Of a stretch of DNA of 37,736 nucleotides, positions 1-10,234 are shown one piece after another. This DNA comes from Gnetum montanum. Lineage: Eukaryota > Streptophyta > Gnetopsida > Gnetales > Gnetaceae. Positions within the stretch are counted from its first letter, which is position 1. Every line of letters starts with the position of its first letter. The DNA lies in contig MNCI01001919.1 in the NCBI GenBank assembly GCA_015680685.1, forward strand, positions 221,066 through 258,801, in the 5' to 3' direction. Below the pieces are notes generated by a model, which ran no database searches, had not been told where the DNA came from, and saw only the letters and a program-made list of their open reading frames with translations. The translations under genes and the position numbers were made by a program.

Positions 1-1
1 C

Positions 2-448
2 TGCTTGTTGTTGCGAGAGTTTGTCTGGGCTCTTAGTTCTGAAAAAGGGTTTCTTTTTTGTACAGTTATCGCCAGAACTAGTACCCGGTTGGATATTTAC
101 ACTCTGAATATTTACAGCTCTCGTGGCGTGATGCTGCTGCGGTTGGGTAGGCAATTCCCCTTGCATTGTTGGAGCAGTAGGTGTTATGGGAACTACTTGA
201 GGAAGAGGTGCGGGTGGAGTTAGAGGATGGACGGAATGTGGGATGTCTCCCAGAGGAGAAGGAGTCCTTCTGAAGTACTTCCGAGCGTAGTAGTGACGTT
301 GTGGAGTATGACTCATGGAGTCACCTGGAGAAACCGGCTGCTGCACATAATAACCATAAGGATCAGGCTACCGGTAAGGGTACTGATGTGTTGGCGGTGG
401 CATCCCCCATGACTGTGGGTATTGCCACTGCTGGTGCTGTCCAATGGG
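2..448 (-). pseudogene. Pro/Gln-rich open frame cut by the left edge
   Basis: On the minus strand one frame reads from 448 down to the window edge, interrupted once by TAG at 370-368; 122 codons are then open to the edge. An in-frame TAG at 451-449 bounds it upstream and no clear start codon is seen. The translation is rich in Pro, Gln, Tyr and Ser (for example PPPTHQYPY, DPYGYYVQQP, TPPAPLPQVVP) and turns basic near the edge (KKKPFFRTKSPDK). The composition resembles the Pro/Gln-rich part of the gag in this same window, so a gag fragment of another minus-strand element is my best guess. An exon of a host gene is the alternative. No domain is recognised. The competing plus-strand frames here look like shadows. 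Confidence 0.35.
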
Positions 449-451
449 CTA

Positions 452-3400
452 TTACACTAGCATATGAGGTGAAAACTACAATAGATCCTTCCTTATAGCT
501 TAACCACCATGATGGCTTTCATCATGTTTAAGAAATTTCTACTGAGGTCTTAAAAACCCTCAACATAAACTATGGTAGCCTACCCGTCACATTCAACTTG
601 CATAATGGATGAAAAACCAATATATATAGGTTCCTTGTTTTTCTTGATCCTAACACTATGAGGTCTAGAGATAGATCTACCTAGCTATTACACTTGTAAT
701 CATTGAAAAGCTTGAGCCATAGTGGTATTCTTTTTTGACACTAATGGAGCTAGTCTGAAGGAAATATGTGAGATGTCTATGTAGAAGGCATCTCATATGT
801 TGAATCATATAATGTTCCAATGACCTCTGAACATCATCTAGAGGTGACTACCATTATCTTCTTCTAGTTTTCCATTCCAAATATTGTGGAATGTCTCCCA
901 TATGATTAATTATGCCCATCATTTCATAGAGTTTTCAAATTAACTCTAGAAAGCTACATATCTCCTTCTTATCTCTAGCTACATCATCAATCTTTTAAAC
1001 TATGCCCTTGTAGAAAAAATACAGGATGTTTATGACACATTTCCTCCTTATAATTACCATAACATTTTTCCCCAAGTAGAAATACTTGATGGATGTTTTT
1101 TAAGAAAAATTAATTTATGATAATTTTATACATGGCATTATAAACTATAAGAATTTTGAACATCTTCACCTTCACTTTGTTCATGTTGAAGGCCTCCAAT
1201 AGGACCTTTGACCTAATATTAATTATAGTATTGTGGTTCAATGTCAACACGTTATTAGGCATCTCATTTAAATAACTATTGAATACAAGAAATATATACT
1301 TGAATTGTAGCCTCTCCCCCATGACCAAGTTACAAGAGACTAGGATTGAACCACAATTAGAACATAAATGACAAGAAGGATCAAGAAGAATGCATGTAAT
1401 AATTTTACTAATCCAACCATTATGGTAAAAATATGGTAGAGTTTCACTTTTCCTAGTCAAATTTAAAGTAAATGAAAGAAAAACTAAAAAAGATATAGTG
1501 AAACAATGAGTTTGAGAGGCCTCCCCACCACTCATTTATAGTAGTATGTTGATGTAGGATGGATGCATTAGCATAGGGGTGCTAATGCCCATGTGTTGAA
1601 TCAAGGGATGCATTAATGCATCCTTCCAAATAACAAAATTTACTTAAATTTCATTATTTATTCCTAGAAATTACCTTTCCTTACCTCTAGAGCCTTGCAT
1701 AATATTATTAATATGGTCAAGTCATTACCAATTGACCTAGTAAAGCATCTAAGGATCAATATAATGAGAACATTATAAAATTATATCTATGACATCCACA
1801 ATCATGGAAATTAAATTAATTAATCAAATTATGAATTTCCATGAATGTTAAGCTAGGAAATAGAGGCTAGAATAATTGAAGAATGATTAGATCACTAAGA
1901 ATGTTAAAGTATATATACAATTGAGGAAAAATGAAGAGATTCTATCATGATCAAACCTTAAAGCACAACAAAGAGTCAATACTCACATAAGTGAAAAACT
2001 AAATAAGTGTCTTATGCAATCCAATGACCATCATCACTTTGAGATAAGCTTAAACTTGGTTGCAATGTGAATCTACCAAGGATTTACAAGTGGATCCTCC
2101 CCATAGTAGGCACTTTTTTTCTTACCTTTGTAAAACTTTTTGATGAGACACGCATGCATTCTCAATAGCTAGTAAGGCATTAGCATCAAATGCAAGTCCA
2201 TATCCTTGGATGACCAAATCTTATCTTTCTCTCTCTTTTTTAATTGATTTCTTATCATATGCAATAATGGAAAAGAAGTGGAATAAAAAATATGAATAAT
2301 GAATAGAAGATAAGAGAGAGAAAGGGTGAGAGTGCAATATCACCAGATTTCTAGCCAGCTATTCAATTAGCTCATGAAGCATATGAACATGTTCAACACT
2401 CCACAAGAGATCTACTACCACATCCTTTCACTATTACTTATCCATACCATAGGAATTGACCTTCAATTATACCTTATAAGTGGAAGGTCACACTTACTAC
2501 TTCTAGTTCTAACTACTCTTGATTATTCCATAGTCCAACCATTGGTGAGATCAAATCAAGGAAATGTGTCATAGAGCATTTAGAAGTTAAGATTCTAGTT
2601 TGGTTTTTCTCCATCCATGCACATATGCATAATAGTAGGATTCCCAAAATTTTCTTTACTAGAAATCTTCCATTGATTCCCTTGGCTATGCTCACTAACC
2701 CACATCCCAAAAAATATTTAAAAAACATAACCAAATAAGAGGAAAATTCTAGAATTGAATGTAGTTAAGGCTTGGATTAAGAATGATGACGTTGATCCTA
2801 GGAACAAATGAATTTGAGATCTAAGTGAAAGAAACAATTAGCATTACCAAAGTTCAGTAAGAGAGAAACTTCTATGTCTTAATGGCCATGGGTGGAAATG
2901 AGTAGAAGATTATTTTAGACTATGTTGTTTTGATAATTCAAGTGATATGGATGATGGGTTAAAGGTTAAATATGCTTGCATAGATATTTTTTCAACAACC
3001 CATTTTGGTTTTGGATGGTAAAAACACAATTTTGTATGGATTGATAAGCTTGAAATTACATCACTCTTCCCATTACCTATTCTTATCATGATTTCTATTT
3101 TACTAATACTTTTATTCATTTTTCTTATTTTCATCATATCTTCTTTTCCGTCCATTCATCATTACTTTTCCATATATTTTTCTTTTATAGAAAGAGGATT
3201 TTGTATGAAATGTGGAAATCATTGGAATGATTAGAGTGCCAAATTACCACTTGGAGTCTTTGACTTCCATGAACATGATAATTCATCCCTCATCACATGA
3301 CATGTAGAGGTTCATGAGACCACAAACCACTTCTAATCAAGGTAGCTAGGCCAACCAACACATGGACCTTGGTCTAATCACACTAATAAGACTTATTCAA

Positions 3401-5252
3401 TCATCACAACAATCCTTGATGACACACTACTTCCTTACCAATGGCCAAGAACTCTTCTAGTATTTTGATGTTTAGACCTAAAGGTGTAAATCTAGCTCCT
3501 ATCCATGGTTCTTGTAGCATTCGTTTCAACAAATTGTATTGTAAGTTTTAGATCCTTACCAAATCTAATCCTAGTTCACGAGTGATGGATGGAAGAAACA
3601 TGATTGGATGAATTTTATTTTGATGACATGTCATCAATCAAGTCTTTACTTTAGGTCCAATTAGCACCCTCATATTCTCATCCAATTTTTAACTTACCCA
3701 TACATCATTGGCTTATTAGATGAACATTCATAAAACATATTAACTAATTTTTACACATACACATAAAAATCACTCTAAAGGAATAGAAAATATCATAATT
3801 AGTTATTTGTTAAGCTTAAAAATTATAAAACATCTAGCTAAATACCTCAACTTTATTCAATACCCAAATGGAAATAGCAAAAAAATAAAATTTTGACATG
3901 GCATAAAGGATTTTTCCCCCATGAATTATCCATCTCAATCACTTGAGAGATATAAGAGTGTTAAATTGATCATTACACATGCTTAGAGATGAAACATATT
4001 CATTTTGGTATACCAAGTATTGCTCATAAATATTTTCATCAACCTCAATTGAATGGCACATCCACATGATACAACAAGACTAGGAAGGATCACAAGGCAT
4101 TTTCTTGTAATTCATAGTTTTGGTCTTATTTCTTCTATCAATTTTAATATGGAGACCTTGGAAGGCCAAATTTGCATAAGTATTATTGAACTAGTCTCTT
4201 TTCATGATAATAGAAAGATCTTTTTCCACCTTGTTTTTAAACTTAGTCAATAAAAAGTCATTGGGATACAGCTAACCTATAAAAGAAGTCATCACATTAC
4301 ATACCTATCTTATGGAGTCTATATATTATTGGGCTACCAAATCCAATTAAATAATAGTATGATTGAGAAGAGAAATCTTCCAATAAAGGTACTACTATAA
4401 TAAGATGAAATTAACCCTTGAACAAGAGTCATAAAGAGGCAAATAATGATCCTTTTACCAATTTGAATTTTCACAATGGCATAACCAAGATTTAATCTCT
4501 TTTCAGGAAAATATCCTTCTTTAACCAACTCTGTTATCACCATGGGTATGGAAATGCTAATAACATCACCATCAGGTGTCATATTGTTACCTCTACTAGA
4601 CATAATTATTAAACTTATCCCTAGAATAGATATTTTTCTTCAACTATGATTATGAATTTTTAGCAAGACCTACTAAATATGAGTTGTTGTTTGACTTGTA
4701 ATAAAAGTTTCTACTACAAGACCTAAACTTCCCCCTACAAGTAAATTGATAAGAGATTTGTAATGTTTTCTAGAAGCATACATGGAAGAAAGATCAACAC
4801 AATAGGTAATATTAAATGATTTAACTTCCCTTGGCTATGATTAATAAGGTATGTCACCTTGCATGAGACTAGGGAGTAGAAGATACTAGTATTATTGCTA
4901 GAAAGCATGGTTTGTAGGATTTCTTTAAAAATAGGAAAGTACTATTGAGGTATCTTTGATGAAGATTGATAAGCATCTACATATGCACTATCAAAGTAGG
5001 GATTGGTGGGAAGTGACATAAAAGTGACATCTATTATTCTATATAAGTTAAAAGAACCCATGAAGTAGCACCCCAATGATTTGGAGCTTGTCATTATTGA
5101 TACTACTACATGGGCTACAAATATGCACCATTAGTAGTGTATGTATGACTAGGATATGAGATCATCCTTATCTACCTCTTGATAAATTTGAGGTTCAAAT
5201 CCATTCTAGATCATCCCATCTTACCAATCATTTAAGCAAATACTAGGCAATA
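452..5252. other. Degenerate AT-rich DNA without a recognisable gene
   Basis: I find no coherent coding frame or RNA gene here. Short open frames on both strands lack recognisable motifs. Notable bits are a patch with repeated ATGTCTC/CATCTCATATG words (about 755-910) and a perfect 18-bp palindrome GGATGCATTAATGCATCC at 1606-1623, close to a related inverted pair GCATTAGC/GCTAATGC (1566-1589). The most likely content is old transposon debris. Confidence 0.5.
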
Positions 5253-6718
5253 CTATGAATTATGAGAGTATGTACAATATTCAAAGGAACCCTCATCATT
5301 AGAAGATGAGAAATCCTCATTAAGATATACATAGATGTTCTTAAAATGAGAAATCTTACCTTTACCCTTATAATCATACCTTTTTCGATATTCATGTGCC
5401 TCCATTACTTTGGTTGGAGCTTTAACCACCTTGCTCTTAATTTTCTTGAGAGTAGTAGCCATCTTATTATACTTTCCATCCTTAGCCTAGCCTAATCCAC
5501 TTTTTCGGCCAAGTTTGTTAAGGCCTTACTTGTTTTAACTTGATCTTGCATTAGTTCCTTGAATGTAGTGGAAGCTTTAATGGTATCTTAAGTGTTCTCA
5601 GCCTTCCTTATATGTTCTAGGTCACAATTGTACTCCTTAGTTGACTATCACTTTCACCACTTACCTTTCATGATAGTAATGGTGTCCAAAAATGTTTTGA
5701 TTTTAGCCATGGATTTTTTATGAATATAACCCATTGCATACATATCCACATGCTCCTTTATCTCATACCTTATTCCTTCTATGATATGCATTAACTTCTC
5801 TCTGTGGATAAAACCATGATTGAGATAGTCATGAATAGTTTTCATGTACATTTCCATGGTAATGTTAAGATATTCATAGGATCCTTGCCATCATCCAACC
5901 ATCTCATTTTGGATGTTTGAAATTTAGGATATGGTCTAACATTTAGCATAAAATATTTTAACAATATCTTTTCATATTTTAATTGATATGAAGGATAAGA
6001 ATTTATGCCATGTTTTTGCATGTTTAGTGAAGATGTGAGAAAACAACCATAACTTCTACCAATTTCTTATGATCCCTTGGAGATAGCAAGTATTATCAAA
6101 GGCATTCTTATGAAGCTATGGATCATCATTAATATATCCTTTTTATGTTAGTACATTATCCATGTTGATTCATTTGATTCTATTATCATGAACATTCTTC
6201 CTTAGAATCTGTACAACTCTAGTTAACTCATGATAATCACCCTAGTTAAATAAAGAAGAATCACCATCATCACCGAAGAGTCAAGATAAATGCAAGTTCT
6301 AGAACTTGGAAAGAAGATCATAATTTTGGGTTTGAGTTATATCTTCATTGATAGTACCTAACCATGGATCTTCATGGTAGAGTGACACTTTATCCCTATT
6401 ATCTTCTTTAGCTTCCTACTCTACATCTAAATGGTCAAATGAAAATATGTCACTAGCATCTTCCTATGCCATTTGCTTCCAAATATCTTGCATGCAAAAA
6501 GGTTCATATTCATCATACAAAATTTCATGAGATTTGTACACTACACATTCATCATCTAGCCTTATGTTAATTAGTTCATGTTTAAGATCATCTAGTCCAG
6601 CTAGAACTAGATCTGTAGAAAAGTGTCCATGAATATCTCTCCATCTTACATGCTTATCTTGATGATAAGCTAGAAAAACCAATGAAAGGATCATATCCTT
6701 TGAATGTTTAAAGGTCAA
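5253..6718 (-). pseudogene. Minus-strand gag-like retrotransposon relic
   Basis: Reading the minus strand from about 6718 down, a broken frame contains a stretch that resembles the plant Ty3/gypsy gag capsid core. The pattern AKTWHKFLSFISIK is followed by KDIVKIFY, then SNIQNEMVGW and QGSYEYL, then NHGFIHREKLMHIIEGIRYE (about 6060-5700). This fits the usual 'W-L...SI.TW.D...F...K....I...F.Q...E.L...R' layout. A basic segment with KKIKSKVVKAPTKVMEAHEYRKR follows at 5462-5380. There are several in-frame stops and no linked protease or RT was found. Orientation is opposite to the two Tat-type elements, so this is a separate element. The class (Athila-like or other) is a guess. Confidence 0.42.
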
Positions 6719-7169
6719 AAAGGTTCATCTTCATTTTGGAGGATTTCTAAAGATCTTTGATGGGCTCTTAGCCCTATGTTCCATCTTATTCATGTTCACA
6801 ACCCATACACAATACTAACAAAGATATAATTGGTTTGAATAAATGTTAAAATAAAAATTGTATAAGTATTTTAAATAATTCACCAACATATTCCATGGAA
6901 AATGGTGTTAATTATATGGATATATCTAGTTTTATATTAATAATATATATCATATAAATCATAGTGTGATGTGATCATAAGCTTCATAGATGATGTTGAG
7001 TGGATTATCAAGAACACTCATCTATATCATTGTATTCAAGAGATATAAAAGATGAGAAATGAGAACTTAGAAGGAAGGATGAATAAGTTCCTCAGTCTAA
7101 ACAACCAAGAAAATCAAAACACATATAAATTTACATGGTTTTCCAACTTGGGTACATTCACACTCAAAG
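6719..7169. other. Left flank of element 1, no gene seen
   Basis: AT-rich sequence with no open frame of note. It should be either spacer of element 2 (whose spacer resumes at 26371) or 5' sequence of the minus-strand relic. I cannot tell which. The last bases before element 1 are the target-site copy. Confidence 0.4.
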
Positions 7170-7174
7170 GGTAT
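7170..7174. repeat. Left target-site duplication GGTAT
   Basis: The five bases GGTAT directly precede the TG of the 5' LTR and recur directly after the CA of the 3' LTR at 26366-26370. A 5-bp duplication is the normal footprint of gypsy integrases and fixes the ends of element 1. Confidence 0.93.
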
Positions 7175-8716
7175 TGAAACACCACAGAATTTTAGCTCGA
7201 CACTTTGAAACAAGAACAATTCATAGCCTCTCGAGTCCTAAGAAGAAAACTCTCGATTATGGCCTAGAACTCAAGCCAACTTGCCCATGCTATAAAGCTA
7301 GCTTGCTCCCAGTGTGAGTGACTCAAAAAAGCCTAAAAAAGTGTTAAAATGGCCTCATTTTGAAGGTACAAGTCACCCTAAAGGTCCACTAATGGTTACC
7401 CCAGGTTCCCAGCCCTCAAAATCCTAATTTTTGGCTCGAAAATGCACTTTTTTCACTGGTTACACCTTGGTCATGCCTAGGCCACGCCCAAGTCACGTTG
7501 GGATCACACTGGAGCATGAGCCCAACGTGACCAAATAGAAACTAGTCCAAAAAAGTAGTCCCAAGCACAATTTCAACATCAACTCAACTCCCAAGGGCGG
7601 GCAATAGTTCTACTTGTTAACAAGCATCAAAAATCAAAGTTCAGGTGTGAAACATGCATTTTGGCTTGGTCACACCTAGGTCACACCTAGCTCATGCCCA
7701 AGTCACGCTGAGCACTATTCATTAGCGTGAGTACTTTTCACGCCCAGACAAAAGCACTCCAAATGCATGTTGAGGACATGCTAGGACCAAATCAACTCAT
7801 GCTAGGAGCCCTGTTGAAGTAGAGATGCCTCAAACAGCTGCTGAACCACTCAAATAGATATCCTGCAGCAGTCAACTCAAAGGACCATGAAGTTTCAAGC
7901 GAGCCAAAGTCAATCCCTCTTGGAATTCATTGTAAATTTTCATTGTAAGCCTCACCATCTATGAGCTTTTCAAGCTCTTACGCTACTTCCATGGGCATAA
8001 GCTAGCTTGCATTATAAGATACAGTGCACCTGGTCTAAAATGTAGTTTGCCCATGTACACCTATCATGCAATCCATTTTTCTCTCATCTCGCAACCATCA
8101 ATTCCATTCATTCCTACTCCTAGGCCAAGACAAATGCATAGATACCCTACTCATGGACATAAACGGGGTTGGCAAATTTGAAGCAAGAAAACGATCAATC
8201 CTGAGCCTGGACACATGTGATTCCCAGCACCTGTAAACATCTCTCATCAGAGCTTAATGTTCGACTTGCAATGCAACTACATTTTGACCGGTGCACATCT
8301 TGTTGATTAATACAACATTTCTCATTATTTTCCATCCATTGTCCTATTCTAATTTACTTTTTGCATTGTTCTATTCCATTGCATGTTCCTGCATATGTTC
8401 TACTTTTCGTTACATTTCATTACGTCTTATTACATTTCGTTAGATCTTGTTACATTTCGTTACGTTTGTTACATTTTGTTACATTACTTCACGTTACATT
8501 ATTTTCTCTATTTTACATTTGTGATGTTAACCCCAACGCAGGAAATAGCGTACGCTCGGGGAAGTCCTTGGTTGATCGGCATATAGACCATCCAAGGCAC
8601 TCTGCCTTCATTTTTCTAGCTTGCCCTCACGCGAAGGCAGGGTTGTCTGTATCTCTCCAAAGATCTTTCGGCATTCATTTTTCTCTAGCCTTACCCTGAT
8701 GATTTTGGATAGTACA
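7175..8716 (+). repeat. 5' LTR of element 1
   Basis: Begins TGAAACACC and ends AGTACA. It aligns throughout with 24842-26365 apart from small indels, such as an 11-bp difference near 7475 and a roughly 20-bp one near 7700 in repeated TCACGCC/TCACACC words. The 3' third has a run of about ten GTTACATTTC-like 10-11-bp units (8405-8500). A TATA-like GCATAGATAC at 8135 (GCATAAATAC in the 3' LTR at 25815) is a possible promoter, weakly supported. Differences between the copies are enriched in CG to TG/CA changes. Confidence 0.92.
8586..8643 (+). promoter_or_regulatory. Conserved block plus hairpin near the 3' end of the LTR
   Basis: GACCATCCAAGGCAC (8586-8600) is identical in both LTRs of element 1 and in the far more diverged LTR of element 2. 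It leads into an inverted repeat, CTGCCTTC (8602-8609) with GAAGGCAG (8633-8640). The stem extends to 11 pairs with one G-U, around a 23-nt loop. In element 2 the same position holds a different stem, CCTTGGAT/ATCCAAGG (33170-33207). A role in RNA 3'-end formation, packaging or strand transfer is inferred, not shown. Confidence 0.5.
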
Positions 8717-8860
8717 AAAATTGAAACTAGAAGGAGGGCTGCTTACCATTTGACAAAACCTTAGTCACTCCATGGTTCGAAACATTGTACTGATTAAGAA
8801 CTAAAAACAAAACCCTCATTAATGTTGGTCCTATTCATGCTAAGCTTACATTGTAGATTT

Positions 8861-9268
8861 ACGCATGTTAAGCTTGCTCATGCTAAACCCAGTTACGCAT
8901 GTTGAGCTTGCTCACGCTGAACCTAGTTACACATGCTAAGCTTGCTCATGCTAAACCCAGTTACACACGCTGAGGTTGCTCACGCTGGACCCAGTTACAC
9001 ACGCTGAGCTTGCTCATGTTGAACCCAGTTATGCATGCTAAGCTTGCTCACATTAAACCCAGTTATACACGCTAAGCTTGCTCATGCTGAACCCAGTTAC
9101 GCACGCTAAGCTTACTCATGTTGAAACCAGTTATGCATGCTAAGCTTTCTTACGTTGAACCCATATATGCATGCTAAGCTTGCTCACGCTGAACCTAGTT
9201 ATGCACACTGAGCTTGCTCACGCTAAACCCAGTTACACATGCTGAGCTTGCTCATGTTGAACCTAGTT
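8861..9268 (+). repeat. Leader tandem array, 12 x 34 bp
   Basis: Twelve units of exactly 34 bp. The unit begins ACGCATGCTGAGCTTG, goes on through CTCACGCTGAACCC and ends AGTT. A degenerate partial unit precedes it (8836-8860). The units differ mainly by CG to TG or CA changes (CACGCT, CATGCT, CACACT), as expected for methylated DNA. No unit has an insertion or deletion: first and last unit starts are 374 bp apart, 11 x 34. The array lies between the LTR and gag. No standard tRNA primer-binding site starting TGG is visible directly after the LTR. Confidence 0.88.
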
Positions 9269-10038
9269 ATGCTCAAGCTAGGATTACATACGCTGTTTAC
9301 ATAAATTTAGCTAGTCAAACCAGTTACACATATGGAAGCATCCAAAATCAAAGCAACATTGCCCATTTCTGACCTCAATGCTGAAATCTCAAACCCTGTG
9401 ACCACAACCAAATCCATAGTCACCGTCGAAGGGATGAACCTTCAAGGGCCAACCCATTGATCACTTAGGTTACAAGGTAAAGACCCCACCTATACAATTC
9501 TCACCTCGAAACAATACAACTTCATCTGTGTAAATATCCAAGCCAACCTACCCACTGATTGTGTGAAAATAGAAGAAAAATGACATTTTGAGTTCATCTA
9601 TAAGGGGGGCCATAACTTTATCCCCTCAACATACGATGTTATTTCCCTATCTGAATCTCATCATGAACTTATATCCCAGCTCCTCATGGTAAGGAATCAA
9701 ACCTCACACCAATTCACCTTAGAACCTCAAAACGAAGATGAGGAAGATAATTTTGTAGCTCAATCCGAGCATGGGGATTCATACCATACTCTTAGCCCTC
9801 ATACTTATGTAAACCCGTTATTCCACCCTTTCATGGGAGAAACTATGTCCCTTCATGTAGTTACAAACACTCAGCACCTATCTCTCGACAGGAAGCACTT
9901 AGCCTTATGCCTACTTTCCATGTGACCAACACCCAATTCACTATGCCCATCCCTGCTATCCCTCTGATTACCACTTTACCCTCCCTCTCACAAGGATACT
10001 CCCAAAAATTTCCCTCTCAAGCTAATATGGGGGTGACT

Positions 10039-10054
10039 CCCCCCCCCCCCCCCC
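10039..10054 (+). repeat. Homopolymer C16 inside gag
   Basis: Sixteen C in a row encode a run of prolines in gag. It is a likely site of replication slippage and of sequencing error, but the gag frame is the same on both sides. Confidence 0.9.
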
Positions 10055-10213
10055 AAGTAATTAGGATGCCATCTGTGATACCCACTTCCATATCTACACA
10101 CTTTATCCCACGAGTGTAGGTTCATACCACACCCTTAGCTCTTCCACTACAACACCATGTACAAAGTCTTCCTTCGCAACCTATACTTGGGCAATGGACC
10201 ACCCCTATCGTTT

Positions 10214-10234
10214 AACAACAACAACAACAACAAC
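10214..10234 (+). repeat. (AAC)7 microsatellite in gag
   Basis: Seven AAC units, read in the gag frame as a glutamine run (CAA codons). This belongs to the Pro/Gln-rich N-terminal part of gag. Confidence 0.9.

Noticed and set aside
1110-1535. 141-codon minus-strand open frame
   Set aside because: No recognisable motif, low-complexity hydrophobic and Lys/Asn-rich ends, and no supporting exon or neighbouring domain; likely a chance frame in AT-rich DNA.
8361-8699. 112- and 67-codon plus-strand frames in the LTR
   Set aside because: They translate the GTTACATTTC-like repeats and recur only because the LTR is repeated; not a gene.
8836-9300. CRISPR-like array suggested by regular repeats
   Set aside because: Units are contiguous with no unique spacers, and the context is a plant retrotransposon; it is a tandem repeat.
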